Assembly (NCBI RefSeq): GCF_963662255.1
Contig: NC_085046.1
Location: forward strand, 143,173,762-143,237,761
Source: Cinclus cinclus
Taxonomy: Eukaryota; Chordata; Aves; Passeriformes; Cinclidae
Length of the DNA stretch: 64,000 nt
Direction of reading: 5' to 3'
The first letter of the stretch is position 1; every line of letters begins with the position of its first letter. Both the position numbers and the translations under genes were made by a program. Of the stretch, positions 1 to 13,296 are shown one piece after another. The notes beneath the pieces are model-generated. The model worked only from the letters and a program-made list of their open reading frames with translations. It was not told the DNA's origin and searched no databases.

Positions 1-2548
1 ATAGTCAGTTGGACAGCTTTGCTGTGGTCTGCATGCACTGATGGCTTGGGTCACTTGTACTAAAAACAGGGAGTACAAGAGCTTACAACTGCACAAATGT
101 AGGGAGGCACATTCATGAAGAAGTGGGACATGTCCCTGATGAATAAAGAATGACCTTTGCAGCAGTTTTTTGAGAAGAGTCAATTATCAGTGCACAAGGC
201 CTCAGTCTTGTGAATAAAAACCGGAAACCTTTCCACTTGCACTTATCAAAGAGACCAAAATGCCAACAAACACAAAACATCAACAACAATTTGGGATCTG
301 GAGGAGATTGTTAAGAGGAAGGTCAAACTCTACAAGGTTTCTCTGCAGGTCATGTGAAGGCATCACCCCTGCAGGGTCTGCTGTCTGCACAAGCTCCACT
401 CACCAGATCTACTTAAAAGGTATACATTTTCTTTGTTTCTCATTGTTTTTACTGGTGATGGATTTGCCAAGACACAAAAAGACCCTGTTGACTGATAGGT
501 CAATTCAGGTTTTGCTCTTCCTCCTCTACATGTACCATCAAAAGGGGGAACCTAGAAGAATATTGTGCGAGTAAGTCTAGGTTTGGAATAGTGCTGCTTA
601 TGCTGTTCCCAAGACACTTGTGTAAAACTGGAGTGGGCATACCCCAGAAGTGTTTAATGATTGATGCTCTAGAGAAAATGTTTTACATTTTTAATTTTGA
701 TTTTTAAGAATCATTTTTCCAGAATCATCAAGCTGGTCTTTAACAACATTTACAATTAATATCAGAGACATTTTATTGTATTGAACACTGAACGTAATAA
801 ATATGCAATGCAGATCAGGAATTTTAGTTCTAGCATTAGTCATTCTGGAGCACATGAGCTTTTATTACGTGTAAGGGAAGTTGATAAAAATGGTATTGTT
901 TTCTACTGAAAATCTGACAATGTTCAGAATAGATGTAATTATTGTAGATGCACTCTAGAAAATGGAAATCAGCACCTCTCATTATGATGAACTGAAGAGA
1001 AATTCCTTCATGCTTAGTTAGTGTACAATGGACAGTCTATTTGCAGCTGTTGTTTTTTGTGTCTCATCAAGAAAATGGGAGTTAATTAAAAAATACTGAA
1101 GGAACTGCAGTACCTAATTCATTCAGACTTGTGGGGTTATGAGGCTGCCTTTTAGCTTTTACTACTTAATGCTGCAATGTTTTACCAACTTTGTTTTATT
1201 TTAATTCTGGCAATTACTATCCCAAATTATCCCATCCTTGGCTGCATGTTCCATTTAGGCATCTGCTGTTTTCAAAGAGAAACAAGGCCAGATCACACAG
1301 GAGGTCTTCAAATCTCTTTTTGTTTAGCTTTTTATGAAACATAGCTAGAATCTCAACCAAACTGATAACCCAGTATTTATGAGAGTCATGACCCTTTATA
1401 AAAGTGTCTAATCTCAGTTAACTGAAATGTGTTGCAAAGTTTGGGGCAATGAAAGAAGGAAAAAGCTTTTTCCACACAGTTATTGTAGGAAGGACATGTT
1501 ACCCGATTGTTTCCTCCATGCTGTTGTCCAAACCAGCACAAAACAATATATGGAGCACATGCTGAAGAGACGAACTGCAAGGTACTGCTGGTCCTTTTTT
1601 TTGGCTGGATAGCAAATGGTTTGATGATTCAATATGTGAAACGATATTATAAAATCTTGGCAGGGCTTGATGACTAACATTGTACTGCCAGGTGTAAAAG
1701 GAGGTGTCTTTCTTGCCCAGTGTAAGGCTGCATTGGCTGCATAAGGAGATCACAATCTTAGTGCCTGCTTACCTTGTAGTTCTTGAAATGTAGAAGGATG
1801 AGTTCAGAGCTGCCAGTGTGGGCTTCTGTGTCTTCCCAGCATAATTTTGGCTTCGTAAATATTTAGCTCATCCTGTAGCATGCTGGGAATTGGTAGAACA
1901 ACACTGCTGGGTTTTTTTGTTGTTGTTGTTGTTTTTTAAAATTTGTTTGTTTGTTTTTGCTTTTTATTTTTGTTTGGTTTTTTAAATTCGTTTTTGGTTT
2001 TGGTTTCATTTTTTTTGTTTTTTTGGGTTTTTTTTGCATGATACTTGTTATTTGTGATGCATGTATATTTAATAAAAAATATTCCTCTTCTAAATATTTA
2101 CAAAAATATTTACAAAATTAATTTTAGAAGTAACACAGTTGATCATGAAGCAAACTGCAGGCAGTGATTAAACTATGGCATAAGCACAATGAATCAACTT
2201 GTCATGAGGCCACATGAGCACCCCTAACTTGCACGGGAGTGGGTGGAAGCATGTCATGCAACAGTCTCCTGAAAATGCTTTGTTTGTTTGAGTTGTCTTT
2301 TGGTTTAGGCAGTAGGAACTACAGTTCTCAGATTAAGTGCTCTCAAATTAAGTGTCTGCAGAGAATGCACACAGTTGCTAATAATTCCAGATCCTCTGAA
2401 TCCTTACGTGTGACTTTTTAATCTCCTGAATGAAGAGCATGTTACATTTACATTTCATTGGAAACCCAACCGTGTTAGAAAGATGAGTGGTGAAAAGAGT
2501 TACAAAACAATTTGTATTACCATCCTGCTTTGTAGACATGAACATTTA
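1..2548 (-). other. ADCY8: ADCY8 intron 2, AT-rich, no gene seen
   Basis: This is intronic sequence of ADCY8, downstream of exon 2 on the minus strand. Short open frames occur on both strands, but none resembles a known protein or has coding-like composition. The only structured part is a T/G-rich low-complexity tract at about 1911-2034, listed separately. I looked for the next ADCY8 exon, the start of the first catalytic domain, and did not find it by eye. Confidence 0.7.
1911..2034. repeat. T-rich low-complexity tract with TTG and TTTG runs
   Basis: The tract alternates runs of T with (GTT)n and (GTTT)n units, reading as A-rich (AAC)n/(AAAC)n on the minus strand, which is the transcribed sense strand here. 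It could be a degenerate poly-A tail of an old retrotransposed copy or a simple-sequence expansion. No flanking target-site duplication was recognised. Confidence 0.8.
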
Positions 2549-3035
2549 TCATAGAATCATGCAAAGGTTTGGGTTGAAAAGAATGTTCCTCCCGGCCAAG
2601 GACAGGACAATCTTACTCTAGACCAGGTTGCTCGAAGTCCCATCCAACTTGCAGTCAAGGGGCAGCCACAACTTCTCTGGGCAGCTTGTTCCTGTGCCTC
2701 ACCATCGTCACAGTCAAGAATTTCTTCCTGATAGGTAATCTCAACCTGCTCTCTTTCAGTTTGAAGCCATTCCCTCTTGTCCTACCACTATATGCCCTTG
2801 TCAAAAGTCCTCCATCTCTCTTGTAGCCCTTTTAGGTACTGGGAGGTTCTATAAGGTTTCCCCATGGACTTCTCTTTCCCAGACTGAACATTTTCAAATT
2901 TCTCAGCTCGTCTTCACAGGAGAGGTGCCCCAGCTCTATGATCATCTTCATGACTCTCCTCTAGACTTTCTCCAACAGGTCAGTGTCCTACTTATGATGG
3001 GTATCTGTGACCTGAGCAAGTGATACTCTCCAGCT
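2549..3035 (-). mobile_element. CR1 LINE 3' end, truncated
   Basis: The plus strand begins with the CATAGAATCAT type motif that is the reverse complement of the CR1 3' terminal repeat. It continues with the usual CR1 text read backwards: disappointed-match stretches around the 'grocery' of hydrophobic pol C-terminal codons, with CCCTCTTGTCCTACCACT-like and GACTCTCCTCTAGACTTTCTCC-like segments. The element lies in the same orientation as ADCY8. It is 5' truncated, as nearly all CR1 copies are, with many substitutions, so it is old. The 5' boundary is approximate. Confidence 0.8.
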
Positions 3036-3939
3036 CCACAGTAACCCATTAGACTCATCTAATAATGGAAAGGCATATTTTGTACTTCTGCTATTTTGTT
3101 TCTTCCAAATACTGTGAGAATTTTTATTATTTATCCTTTATTAAACAATAGCAGAGAAGAAAAATATTCAGAAGAAAAATATTTATGTGGAAATAAGACC
3201 CACATTATGACAAAAAGCTTTGTACTGTCTTCTGGAGTATTGGATTCCTTAAATTTCAGTTAGTTTTCAAGGAAGGCTGGAGTCAGAGCTAAAGAACAGG
3301 AGAAAGATAGAACATGACACTGATTTCATAATAGCATAATCTTAAGCTTTTCCTTGTTTTACTGGAAGAGAAAACGAGGACAAAACAGCTCCTACAGTTC
3401 AAATTTGTTCTAAAATATCAGAATGGCACCATCTGACTTTAATACTTACTGTGCTATCTTTCTCTGGCACAGATTTGGCTTATCTGCTGTTAAATCTTCA
3501 TTTAATTCTCTGCACTGATTCTATTTTCTATTGATTAAGATGTCTCTTTTTCCATTTTGTCTCTTTGTCCTGTTTTTGGGGGCTGTTTTGAAAATTTCTA
3601 GACAACTTCAGTAAAATACACATTTCTAAGGATTACTCATGGCAGCTAATGACATGGAAAATATCAGAAAGAAGGCTTTTATACCTTTTATTGCTCAGCT
3701 TTCCATGACTAAATCACTGCAGAACACCAAGATGAATAATACCTACACGGTCATATTTTCTGGTCAAAACAAAGGATACACCTTGTCAGAGAATTACAGG
3801 ACTCCAAAAGAGCACAAGCAGGATAAAACTTCCTTTCACTAGGTGGGAGCAATTGTCACCTCCTGAAAATCAAACCGTTTTGAATAGGCTTGTACATGGG
3901 CAGTTGAATACTGGTGATATTGTTGCCTTTTTCCTAACC
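3036..3939 (-). other. ADCY8 intron 2, nothing recognised
   Basis: AT-rich unique-looking intronic sequence. A 67-residue open frame on the plus strand at 3639-3842 has no recognisable motif and is probably chance. Confidence 0.6.
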
Positions 3940-4122
3940 TGGAAATGAAACTCGAGATAATTTTAGTAGGGAGGCAATATAAAAGGGGGTCTTTAATGAA
4001 AGCCTTCAGAGGCAGATATGGAAAGATGCCCACAAAAGCCCACTCCTACAGGGATGAATACATATTTATAGGTTTTAGGAAATTGATAAAAAGCACCTAT
4101 TAGGGGGACAAGGGGTGATGCA
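3940..4122 (-). mobile_element. Probable 3' LTR of a minus-strand endogenous retrovirus
   Basis: Read on the minus strand, a purine tract (plus 4124-4142) is followed at 4122 by TGCATCACC, a TG-type LTR start. Next come a TATA-like CCTATAAATA (plus 4063-4072) and an ATTAAA poly-A signal (plus 3992-3997) about 70 bp further on. That order (polypurine tract, U3, TATA box, poly-A signal) is what a short avian retroviral LTR should show. The distal end is uncertain; a TG dinucleotide on the plus strand near 3940-3947 would give a 180-bp LTR. The assignment is inferred from architecture, not from a database match. Confidence 0.4.
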
Positions 4123-4640
4123 ATTCTCCCCCCACCCCCCAGGTCAAGCCCCTTCTCTGGAGCCCCACTTCAGTACTAGTTGTACTTTGTCCATGAGAGT
4201 GTATGTCCAAGAGTTGTTCTTGGCCTTGGTTCCCAAGAAGAACCAAATTAGCATTAGAGCCTTGTACCCCTCGGGGCTTGGAGCTCTGGAATTTGTCTTG
4301 TCTTTCTGCCTTGAGAAAGACTATGGAAAAATACTGGGAAAACAAGCTACTAATGCAATAGATGACGGAGTTACAAATATATGTGGGAAGAATAAAGAGA
4401 ATGTATAAAAGAAAAAAAGGCAAAACCCAAACAGCATCAATATGAAAGACTATTAGCCTATTTATAAATGTTAATCCAACTATTCTCTCTTACCTTAAAT
4501 TATCTCAGTAATGGCATTAGTAACTTGACTCTATCTTGGAATTGGTACTGCTTATGGTTATATCATTTAAAACCATTACCTGCACTACAGAGTCCCCCTA
4601 TTAATTAAGCATCTTGTAAGGACATTAATTTTAGAGTCCT
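4123..4640 (-). mobile_element. Probable internal 3' region of the same retroviral remnant
   Basis: The segment directly 5' (minus strand) of the polypurine tract is distinct in composition from the surrounding intron and contains open frames on both strands (plus 4115-4408, minus 4100-4423). The minus frame could be a decayed env end or 3' untranslated retroviral sequence, but no env motif is recognisable. The outer boundary near 4640 is a guess based on change in composition. Confidence 0.35.
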
Positions 4641-6067
4641 CCTACAGTACTTTTAGGGCACTAAGGAAAGTTTCTTAGTAGTACACTAACAGTTACAGTT
4701 AGTTACAGTTACAGATCCTGAATGAGAAATTCATAGCAGAGGCACTAACTTGATGAATTTGGAGTTTGTAGTTCTTTATTAAGCTGAGAGGAATGTATGA
4801 CAGCCCAGCTGGAAGAAGTCTCATCACTGTAGGGGGCTGAAACTATTTCATTCCCATTACTCATTCCATCTCTGTCCACTTCCCTGACACATCAGAGTCA
4901 CTATTTTGTGGCAGCTCTGAAAAAAAGGTGGTTTTTTTTTTTTTGACACCTCTCTCTTTAGCAAAGAGCTGAGAACACAAGAAACACAGAGACACAGGCC
5001 ACCAAAATCCTGTCGGTCTCATTCACTACTGACCAGCACAACATTTGAACAACCTGGCTTAGAGATCAAAGTACCACACAGGAGTTATGCTTAGTGACTC
5101 CAAAATCCATCTACTGGGAAGGAGGCTTCCTCCTCATTTATTTCTTCCAGTGAAAGCTCCTATGCCTGAAGATCTGACACTGGGATTTTTCCCTTATATG
5201 AATTGCACTTCAGGGTCTGACATCTATCTCTCTGTCATTGGCTATAAATCTCATTATTCTGTTTGAATCCATGTGACCACTCTGGATTTGCAAGGAATGG
5301 AAGAGAAGGCAGCAGATAATTTTTGTCTTGATTTTATCTTAGATTTCTACTTGAAACAAAAATGTGGAGGCTATGCTTTGATGACAAGAAACAAACACCA
5401 GCAGTGAATGTGAAAACAAAACATCTAAAATCTGACTTAATAATGGTTGGATTTCTATGACAAATGGGTTAAGTAATGCAGTATTTTGAGAGAAGGTGTA
5501 GTAAATAGACATCCTGGTATCTACAAAATCGTAAGTGCATGTAAATATTTCTTCCCCCCAACAACAAGGAAGTATGTTACTGGATTTAGAAAACAGATCA
5601 CCTACTAAATCAGAATGTGGAAATGAATTATGAAGAACAATATAAACTTTTCACATTCCTTTAATTTTTGGATTAACCAGAATATTATACTTAAGAGTTT
5701 GATAGTCTAAGGGCTGATGGAGCAACATGAAGAAAAAATTTCTGTGGGGACAATGGTTCTTCAGAGAAAAGTACTAAGATGAAAGAAAGTCTGGATAAAT
5801 GTGAAGCTTTACTTAGAATCTCAAATTCAACAAATTGGTTTATATCAAGAGGGGGAAAAAAGGCCAAAATGCAATATCTAACCAGATGTTAATATATTAT
5901 TATTATATCAATTATTGTGATCATAATTTTTAAATATGAACCACATAAACTATTTTCGTAAAGAACATGTGCTCTCTAAAATTAAGATTATTCTTTTAAT
6001 TTTTAAACTACATCTGAACTTTATCCTCATACTAATTTAGAGGGATTTTAATACTCTTACCATCGGG
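4641..6067 (-). other. ADCY8 intron 2, nothing recognised
   Basis: AT-rich intronic DNA without convincing open frames or repeats, apart from a short GTTACA repeat near 4690-4713 and a T run at about 4932-4944. Confidence 0.6.
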
Positions 6068-6097
6068 TATATATAAATATATATATACGCACATATA

Positions 6098-6134
<37 letters not shown>

Positions 6135-6145
6135 GCACACACACA
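6068..6145. repeat. TA/CA microsatellite
   Basis: A nearly pure (TA)n block, interrupted by ACGCAC and TGTACA steps, passes into (CA)n at its right end. The long alternating TA core is self-complementary and could extrude as a cruciform. It is likely length-polymorphic. Confidence 0.95.
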
Positions 6146-6293
6146 AGATTTTATGTTGCTTAACCCTCTTAAAGTGTCTTTTTCAATCCCAGTCTAATCT
6201 GCTCTTATTTTAGATGTTGCAAAGTACTGACAGTTAATTAAATTCTAGATTTATAAGAGCTTGATAAAATCTACATAACACGTAAGCTGCTTT

Positions 6294-6352
6294 AAAAAAC
6301 TAAAAAACTAAAAAAAAACCCAACCAAAAAAAAAAACCAAAAACAAAAACAA
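6294..6352. repeat. A-rich low-complexity tract
   Basis: Runs of A interrupted by CT, CC and AAC units. On the transcribed (minus) strand this is a U-rich tract. It may be a remnant of a retrotransposon tail. Confidence 0.8.
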
Positions 6353-9300
6353 ATCAGAGTTCATTTATCTGCAGAGAGCTTCTTAAAGCCATGGGAAATA
6401 GAGATTGTTGCAGGGGAAAGTGTGAAAAAAAATCCTCTGGAAGTAGTGGTAGAAAGAAACAAATGGTCAAATGGAACAGGTTTCTTAATGAAAAAAGATT
6501 AAGGCAGGTTTACAGTTTTTCCAAAGATATCAGGCAAAAGAGACAAAATATGCCAACAAAAAATTGTTCTGAAGACTAAGGGCTGTCTTCTCATTTTATA
6601 GCCTAGATATACCCATCCTAAAAAGATAGAATGTGTGATCATACCTAGAAAACAAAACTATCCTCACCTGGACGAATGGCCCTTTCAGGAGGCAAACTCT
6701 AATCCTTTATGCAAATCAAAGAATATCCAAACTGTTTTGACTTTCAAAATGAGCTTTAATTGGATTTGTGGAATCCAATGAGAAAGAGATTACCTGGAAT
6801 GTAAGTGCTCTGTAAGACAGTGGCAGGACTTGCAAGGAGGAGTTGTCTGTAGGGTATTCTCTTAGGGACTCTTCTCATTAAACCATTTAATGTAGAAAAG
6901 TTTTTCTTCTTTCTCCCCACTGATCTGCCTCAACCCATAATTAGAACTGGCAGATGCCCATCTTTGTCCCACCTTAATGGGAAACTCTCTGGAAGCCCAG
7001 TGGATCAAGTTTGATACCAGCCTGGACCTTCTGGTCAGAATACTCCTTACAAGACTGGAAGCAGGCAGTGCTTGCTCCCCACCTACTCTCCTACCTCCAG
7101 CCTTCAGCTCCATTTCCTCTGCCAGTGTGTTAGATGCCCCAGAACATTTTCATAAGGATTAAGGAAGATATTAAGAAGGGCCTTTATTTCCACATAAGAG
7201 GACCTTTTCTGTGGAATTTGAGTTTATTTCTGCAGAGAAAGGGTCCTGCTTGTTGAGGACTGTCTTGGAGAAGTATTTAAACAATACAACAAAAAAGACT
7301 TATGTGTTGTGGCTTTAATTACTTCTACTACAAGGCATCTGCACTGAAACTGCACAAATGTAGTACTGAAATTTGAATAATTTTCTTCATTTTGCTTGTC
7401 AAGACTTAAAACCTGGAGGATTTGATTCTGATTTGAGTTCACTCCTTCCCAATAGTTTATCAGAGCAGGGGCGGAGCAGCCTTGCTAGTGAGCTCTGCAC
7501 AAGAGGTAAAGAGTTTTCTCTTCATGAATGATGCATAACCTGATACACTGAGAACAAGAATTAACACCTCTCCAGAGGATGAATGTGAAAGTCAAACAGA
7601 TATGGACTGTTTTCTCCTCTGATCTCAAAGAGCTTCTTTATAAAATGTTATTAGGTGCTCTAAATCTACTGGAAATAATGCAAACAAAATGTTTCAGAGA
7701 GGACACATATTGGGTTTTCTGAACATTAGTCCAGACCCGGTTATTCAGGTTAGTAAAATACAGTTTAACAACTTTGCTTAGCATGAAAGCAACTTCCCAT
7801 CCATATTTTCCTATTGCTTTGTCCAGGCTTCATTGATCACATTGTTCTAGAGCAGCCTTGGATAGAGAGTTGAAGTGTGGCCATAGCACCAGAGAAGTTT
7901 CTAATTATGACTTAATGCCTTTTCTATAACTGTCCTGTAATGTTGTGATCTTATTACAAGATAAGGGGTAAGGCTAGACTGATTTTTATTGTCTTCTAGC
8001 TATAATAACTTTAGTTATTTAGCTTCTGTGATTTTCCCCATCTAATCCTTTTAAGACTTCATTTGCTGCTTCAGTTAGTCAAATATTCCTACACCATTTT
8101 TATTGCACAACAATATTCATGACTTCACTACACAATAATTGTTTTCAGACATGTATAACTTGACATCTGTATGTGTGGTGCAGGAAAAGGCAGCATGACA
8201 AAGATGTCTGAAAGACTCTTTATAATTAAATTGTTGAATTTCAAGGTTTAAAATGTTTAACAAATTTCAAGTAAAGATTGGAGAAAGAGCAGGTTAGGAT
8301 GCCTGAGATATACTGAATGCAATTCTTCATAAAGTCATCATTTTAATATGTGTCTGGATTTAATATGTCATTCATTTAAAACTTAGGGATTTTGTATCCT
8401 GAGAAATATAAATTAAAAAGAAATTTAGTGCAGGTTTCTGCTCTTCATTAAGGAAGTTCACAGCATTTTCACAATGAGGGAAATTACATACTCATTGGTT
8501 TTGAAGGGTTTTCAGTAGCTAATTAAGCTGCTCTGTCTTTACAACAAAATCAAGCTAAAAACAAAGACAGTGTCTTAGAAGTGCTCATGAACAAAGTATA
8601 GCATTGGTTGTCAACGTTTTTGAAACATAGATATCAAATGAGTGTATTAAACCAAAATTTTAAACAGGTAGTAAAAAGTTACGATATTGTTGGAATAAAA
8701 TGGATTTATGAAAACTGAGAGCCTCACCTTTATTTTTATTCATAATTATGATGTCTCGAAAATAAATTTGGATTATATTTTTTGTTAACCATATTGAGCT
8801 GCTTGATATAAATACATCTCTTAAGAACAGAATGCTAACTACAAGTCATTAGAAAATATTTAAATTCATTATTTTATCAATAACTGCTAAACAGAGGCTG
8901 TTTTTGCAACACTTTGTCTGTGTGGCCTCCTGCAGCTTGTTTCTCTGATATTTTCATCTTTTGATGATAAAGTCTTTCTGGTACTCATCAACTCCTTTAA
9001 TTACGTCAAGCTCTGAAGTGTTTTAGACTTTCACAAAAATTCTAATTTTTAAATGAAAATTAGGAGATAAGTAGACACAGATATTCCCTCAGTTTCACAG
9101 GTGCTGGGATTTCCAAATGGTCTCACACAGATCATACCATACAGGTAAGTGCATAAACATCATTAGCAATGACTGCTGGAGTAATTCTCCTTTGTAGCCA
9201 CACTGCTGTTCATTTTCATAATAGAGTAATTAGAATTAGGAAATTCATTGTAATGGAAAATGCTAATATGTGCTTTTAACTATCCCAGATGCTTAAAAAC

Positions 9301-12300
9301 AAAAGGGAAACCATAGGAAAGCAGATTCCTGATGATCTGAAAATAAAACTAAAATTCTTGACTTTCTGAAGCACAAAAATTTTGCCTACAAGCCTTGTTG
9401 AGAGTAAATGGGGATGGGGAAGACAGAATGAAAAAGATGTAGGTGCTTTGTATATAGATTGTATATAGACTTTTGGAAACAGACAGTGGAAATTAAGTCA
9501 CTTTGAAACTGGAGTCAGGTTGCCCTGGATCAGCCAGGCTCCATAAATTTTTTTGCATCATCCACATCTGCATTGCATTCTCTTCTTTCCTGGGCAGTTA
9601 CTGAATGAATTGCAATTGGAGTAAAAGCTGAACTTGCACCTGAAGATATTTTCAGTGGAAAAGGAACCTATGAAGCTAATTCAGATTTATAGACACCACA
9701 GGCCCAGACATTTCTGAACAACAAAATGGACTCGACTGTCAAACTGGAAAACTTCACAGTAAAAACTAAATAGTGCAAGGAATTATTGAACCCTGAAAAC
9801 CCAAAAGGGGAGACACTGCTGGAAAATAATGACATCTGGAAAATGCATGACATCCAAATTTCAGGTCAATGAAGAACAACAGAAAAGATTTTTCCTAGTT
9901 GGATTTTTGTGATTTTGCCTCCTATTTTCATTGCTCCTTTTGCAGTGGTTGCAAGTGAATGAACGAAATTGTTTTCACTGAAAAAAAAAATAAATCAGCT
10001 CATACATATGAAATATATCTGGAAATACAGAAAAAGTTCTTGTTTTTCACAAGCAGCAGAAGCTGACAATAGAAAGTTTATATTTGTATTCCAGAAAATC
10101 CACAAATACTTATAAGAGGGTCCTTAAAAACCTCTGACAATGAGAGACCCTTCCTTTCAGTATTATTGTTTCCCTGTACGGCTCCACATTTCTAGTGGTA
10201 CCTCTTGCCTTTCTCTAAAACACAGATTATAAAAGTTTTGGCTTGCAAATGGGTGACTTTTCATGACTGGCTCTCTTAGGTATTGCACAACAGTGCATAA
10301 TGAGAGCAGTAGAATTTATCATTATTAGAATGACAGAAGAGAAGAGATTATGAATCCAAGGGATATTTAGAAATTGGAATGGTCATTTTGGGAGAGCAGA
10401 AACTTAATTTCTTGGTTTTTAACAATACACAGTAATGAATAGAAGTATGTCTGAAGCAGTTCTATAACTTCCATGATTATATAAAATTGGAGCCTTGTTC
10501 TGTAATTGTTTATGGACAAGCATACAACTCCTTGTAGTTTAAAACACATGTTGCTTTGTTCTTACTTTAATTTTACTGGTGTTCTGATTTAAACAAAGTA
10601 AAGAAAAAAACCTGACCTTACAGGTTCTTTCTGGCAAGCTGTCACACTTCATATGACATGCCATACATATGACATGTCAATACATTTTGATTTTCTATTA
10701 CTTTCACTTTAAGAAGCACAAGATATGTGGGGATGAAAGAAGCTTCAAGAGATTTAAATTAAGTCACCCACTACTATGAAATGTAGCAGTACCACCAGTG
10801 AAAGCAACAAAAACCTTGTCCTTGCAGTAAGTACCCTTTAGTTTAAACAGTTTATGGGATGTGAAGGGGAAATAACTGAAGTGGAATAAATTTTGAATTC
10901 CTGTAATTATTGTCTGGAAGAATTACACAAATAATTATTCCTCTTTTTTTCCCTGCAAATTTTTGTTCCTTAACAATATTTGTAGAAATTTTCAGAGACC
11001 ACATCACAACTATCATCTAGGAAATTAAAGTAATTGACTTAATTTAGCAAACTTTAATTCTTACTTTTTAAAATGTGTTATGCATTAACAGGTATTAAGT
11101 TTTTTTACATTCATCTGAACTACAGATTCCATGTATCATGCAACATATTTCTTCAAGACAGAAAAATGCTAGCAGTCATTGAATTACTGCCTGTGTACTC
11201 ATTAAGTGAGCATGAACAAGCTTCTAAAAAAGTGGTCACCTAAAATGTGACCTTGTCAGTCTTCTGACTATAGGCAGATATGTCTAAAAATTGCTTAAAT
11301 GAGATGCTACCTCAGAAGCAAAAGAAAAAATAGAATGATGAGGGAAACAGGCTCTTCATTCCTCAAGATGTTCCATTAGTGGCATATTTTTTGTGTTGCT
11401 GTTCCAAATACAAATGAAAAGCTGATAAGTACATTCAACATTTTTTTATATAGTGGTGTGATAACAACAAAATTTAAAAGTTCAAAGAAAATTAATCAGA
11501 AATATTTCAAAAGATTTTGCTTAAAAATTTTGAGTTAGTTTATTATTAAATTAAGTTTTAGAAGAGATGTTTCATTTGGTGCCCTGTTGTCTGTATTTTT
11601 CTCCTGTGGGCATTTTCCTTGGCCCCAGGACATTTCCCCTTATGCATTTCCAGTCATATGATTCCTGTGTCGAACAACTTTGTTTGGTTAAAGGTGAATC
11701 TCAGCTGCAGTGATGTAATAGTCCAGGAAGTTCTGCCCTCAGGGAAAAAAACACAGGCATGAAACCTTACAAAGCACAGGGCCAAGACAAAATTCACTGT
11801 TCAGCGTGACTTGAGAAAAATAAATATTTCAGATCCAACCGATACTTCCCACCTTGCAAAAAAAAAAAAAAAAAAAAATTGCCACCCAAATGGAAAAAAT
11901 CTGTTTTCATTTTTCTAAGAGATAATACAAGTTCAGCAAAATTGGATTTCTCAAAATATTTGTCTTTGTACTATCTTCATTTTACATGAAAGGATAAAAT
12001 ATTTCTAATGGGAAAACCTCAGAATAATATGGAATAAGGGAACAGGGAACAAGGGATTCTTTTGTTAAGGTAATGAAGTTTTTTTACAATGAACTCAAGA
12101 AAACTACGGTCAAAATAAAGCTTGCAAAATCGTGATTTATGAAAAATTAGGCAAGAAGAGAAAGGAGAAAACCCCAAACACCCCAAAAGTCATGAAAACA
12201 CGATCCTGCAGTTAAAAAAAAAAAACATGGCATCCTGGATAATATCCCTCAAAGTCTTTCCAGTCAGCAATAGCTGCAGAGATGTTCTGGCAGAGATACC

Positions 12301-12809
12301 TGGCATTACTCAACACAGTCATGTGTACTGAGTCATTAGATGAAGTCCAGAATAAGACATCTTCCTCGAACTCTGTATAAAAGGATTATTTTCAGGGGGC
12401 AAATTAAATAAATTTAATAATTCATATGCATATTTATACAACAGGGAAAAATGAAATACTAAATTCATCTTAGAATAATACAGAGTGTAGCATATATGAT
12501 ACAGGTGCTGCTCCCTGGTGCAAAATAATAAGAAGCAAATTTCTTTTTATTCTATACTTATTTTGGATCACAAAAGATGATTACGTAAGATCAACCATGC
12601 CTGTTCAGATCAAAAGTGCACCTAACCCATTTTTCTACTGCACGTAGTGGCCAAAAGTAAATTTTTCAAGAGTTTAAGAACAGAAACAGAATAGTGATGC
12701 TTTGATGCATTGGCCTCCCAGCTGCAAAAATCCATTTATGAGCCTGAAGGGATGGGTTAGTATATTCTCTGCCTAGATAGAATTTACTTCCATGAATTTT
12801 CTTAGTTTT
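6353..12809 (-). other. ADCY8 intron 2, long AT-rich stretch with no gene
   Basis: About 6.5 kb of AT-rich intronic DNA. The open frames here are all below 90 codons, use no recognisable domain, and are scattered on both strands. A 21-base A run lies at 11858-11878. No further ADCY8 exon and no clear transposon could be recognised by eye; strongly diverged copies would be missed. Confidence 0.6.
11858..11878. repeat. 21-base A homopolymer
   Basis: Uninterrupted run of 21 A. There is no poly-A signal within the preceding bases that would mark a processed pseudogene, so it is listed as a simple repeat. Confidence 0.9.
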
Positions 12810-12950
12810 GAAAGACTCACAGAAGCAGTCAAGTTGGAAGGGACCACAGTGGGTCATCTGGTCCAGCCTCCCTGTTCAGGAAGAGCCATCCCAGAGCACA
12901 TGGCACAGGATTGCATCCAGATGGTTCTGGAATATCTTTCACTTGACTAA
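12810..12950 (-). mobile_element. CR1 LINE 3' fragment
   Basis: The plus strand reads as the reverse complement of a CR1 3' end: a CACAGAAGCAG start, then the AAGTTGGAAGGGACC and CATCTGGTCCAGCCTCCCTG segments that are hallmarks of the CR1 3' UTR. Only the last 140 bp or so are recognisable. It ends about 340 bp from ADCY8 exon 2, inside intron 2, in the same orientation as the gene. Confidence 0.75.
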
Positions 12951-13296
12951 TGCAAGTTTAAATATCTACAACACTCTGAAACATGAAGCTCCCCAGCTTA
13001 ACCCCTCTTGTGTATTGAAGCATTTTTTAATACCTGTCAGTTGCTGTTTCATTTGATGGCTCCTCTGTGAGGAAGGATGATGAACAGCCACTCTATTCAT
13101 CCTGCTTCCCAGGGGAAACCTTTTAAATGCCATATCAACTCAACACACACCAGAGCAGTAACAGCATAAAACTTGCTTAACCTGCACAAATCAGGTGGTA
13201 TCACACTGGAGCCAGCAAGGCTGCAAAAGCCTGGTATTGTCTAATTACCAACACCATTTCATACAAAAACAGGAATTTTTTTCCTGGTAACCATAC
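12951..13296 (-). other. ADCY8: ADCY8 intron 2, 5' end next to exon 2
   Basis: This holds the 5' splice site region of intron 2; the donor reads CAG|GTATGG on the minus strand, with the GT complementary to 13295-13296. No other feature was seen. Confidence 0.85.

Noticed and set aside
13201..13296. Extension of the ADCY8 exon 2 frame into the following intron
   Set aside because: A good GT donor and exact agreement with the known protein end the exon at 13297; the extra codons do not match adenylyl cyclase.
1..13296. ADCY8 exon 3
   Set aside because: I looked on the minus strand for the start of the first catalytic domain and saw no match next to suitable splice sites. It presumably lies beyond the left edge; a protein-to-genome alignment would settle this.
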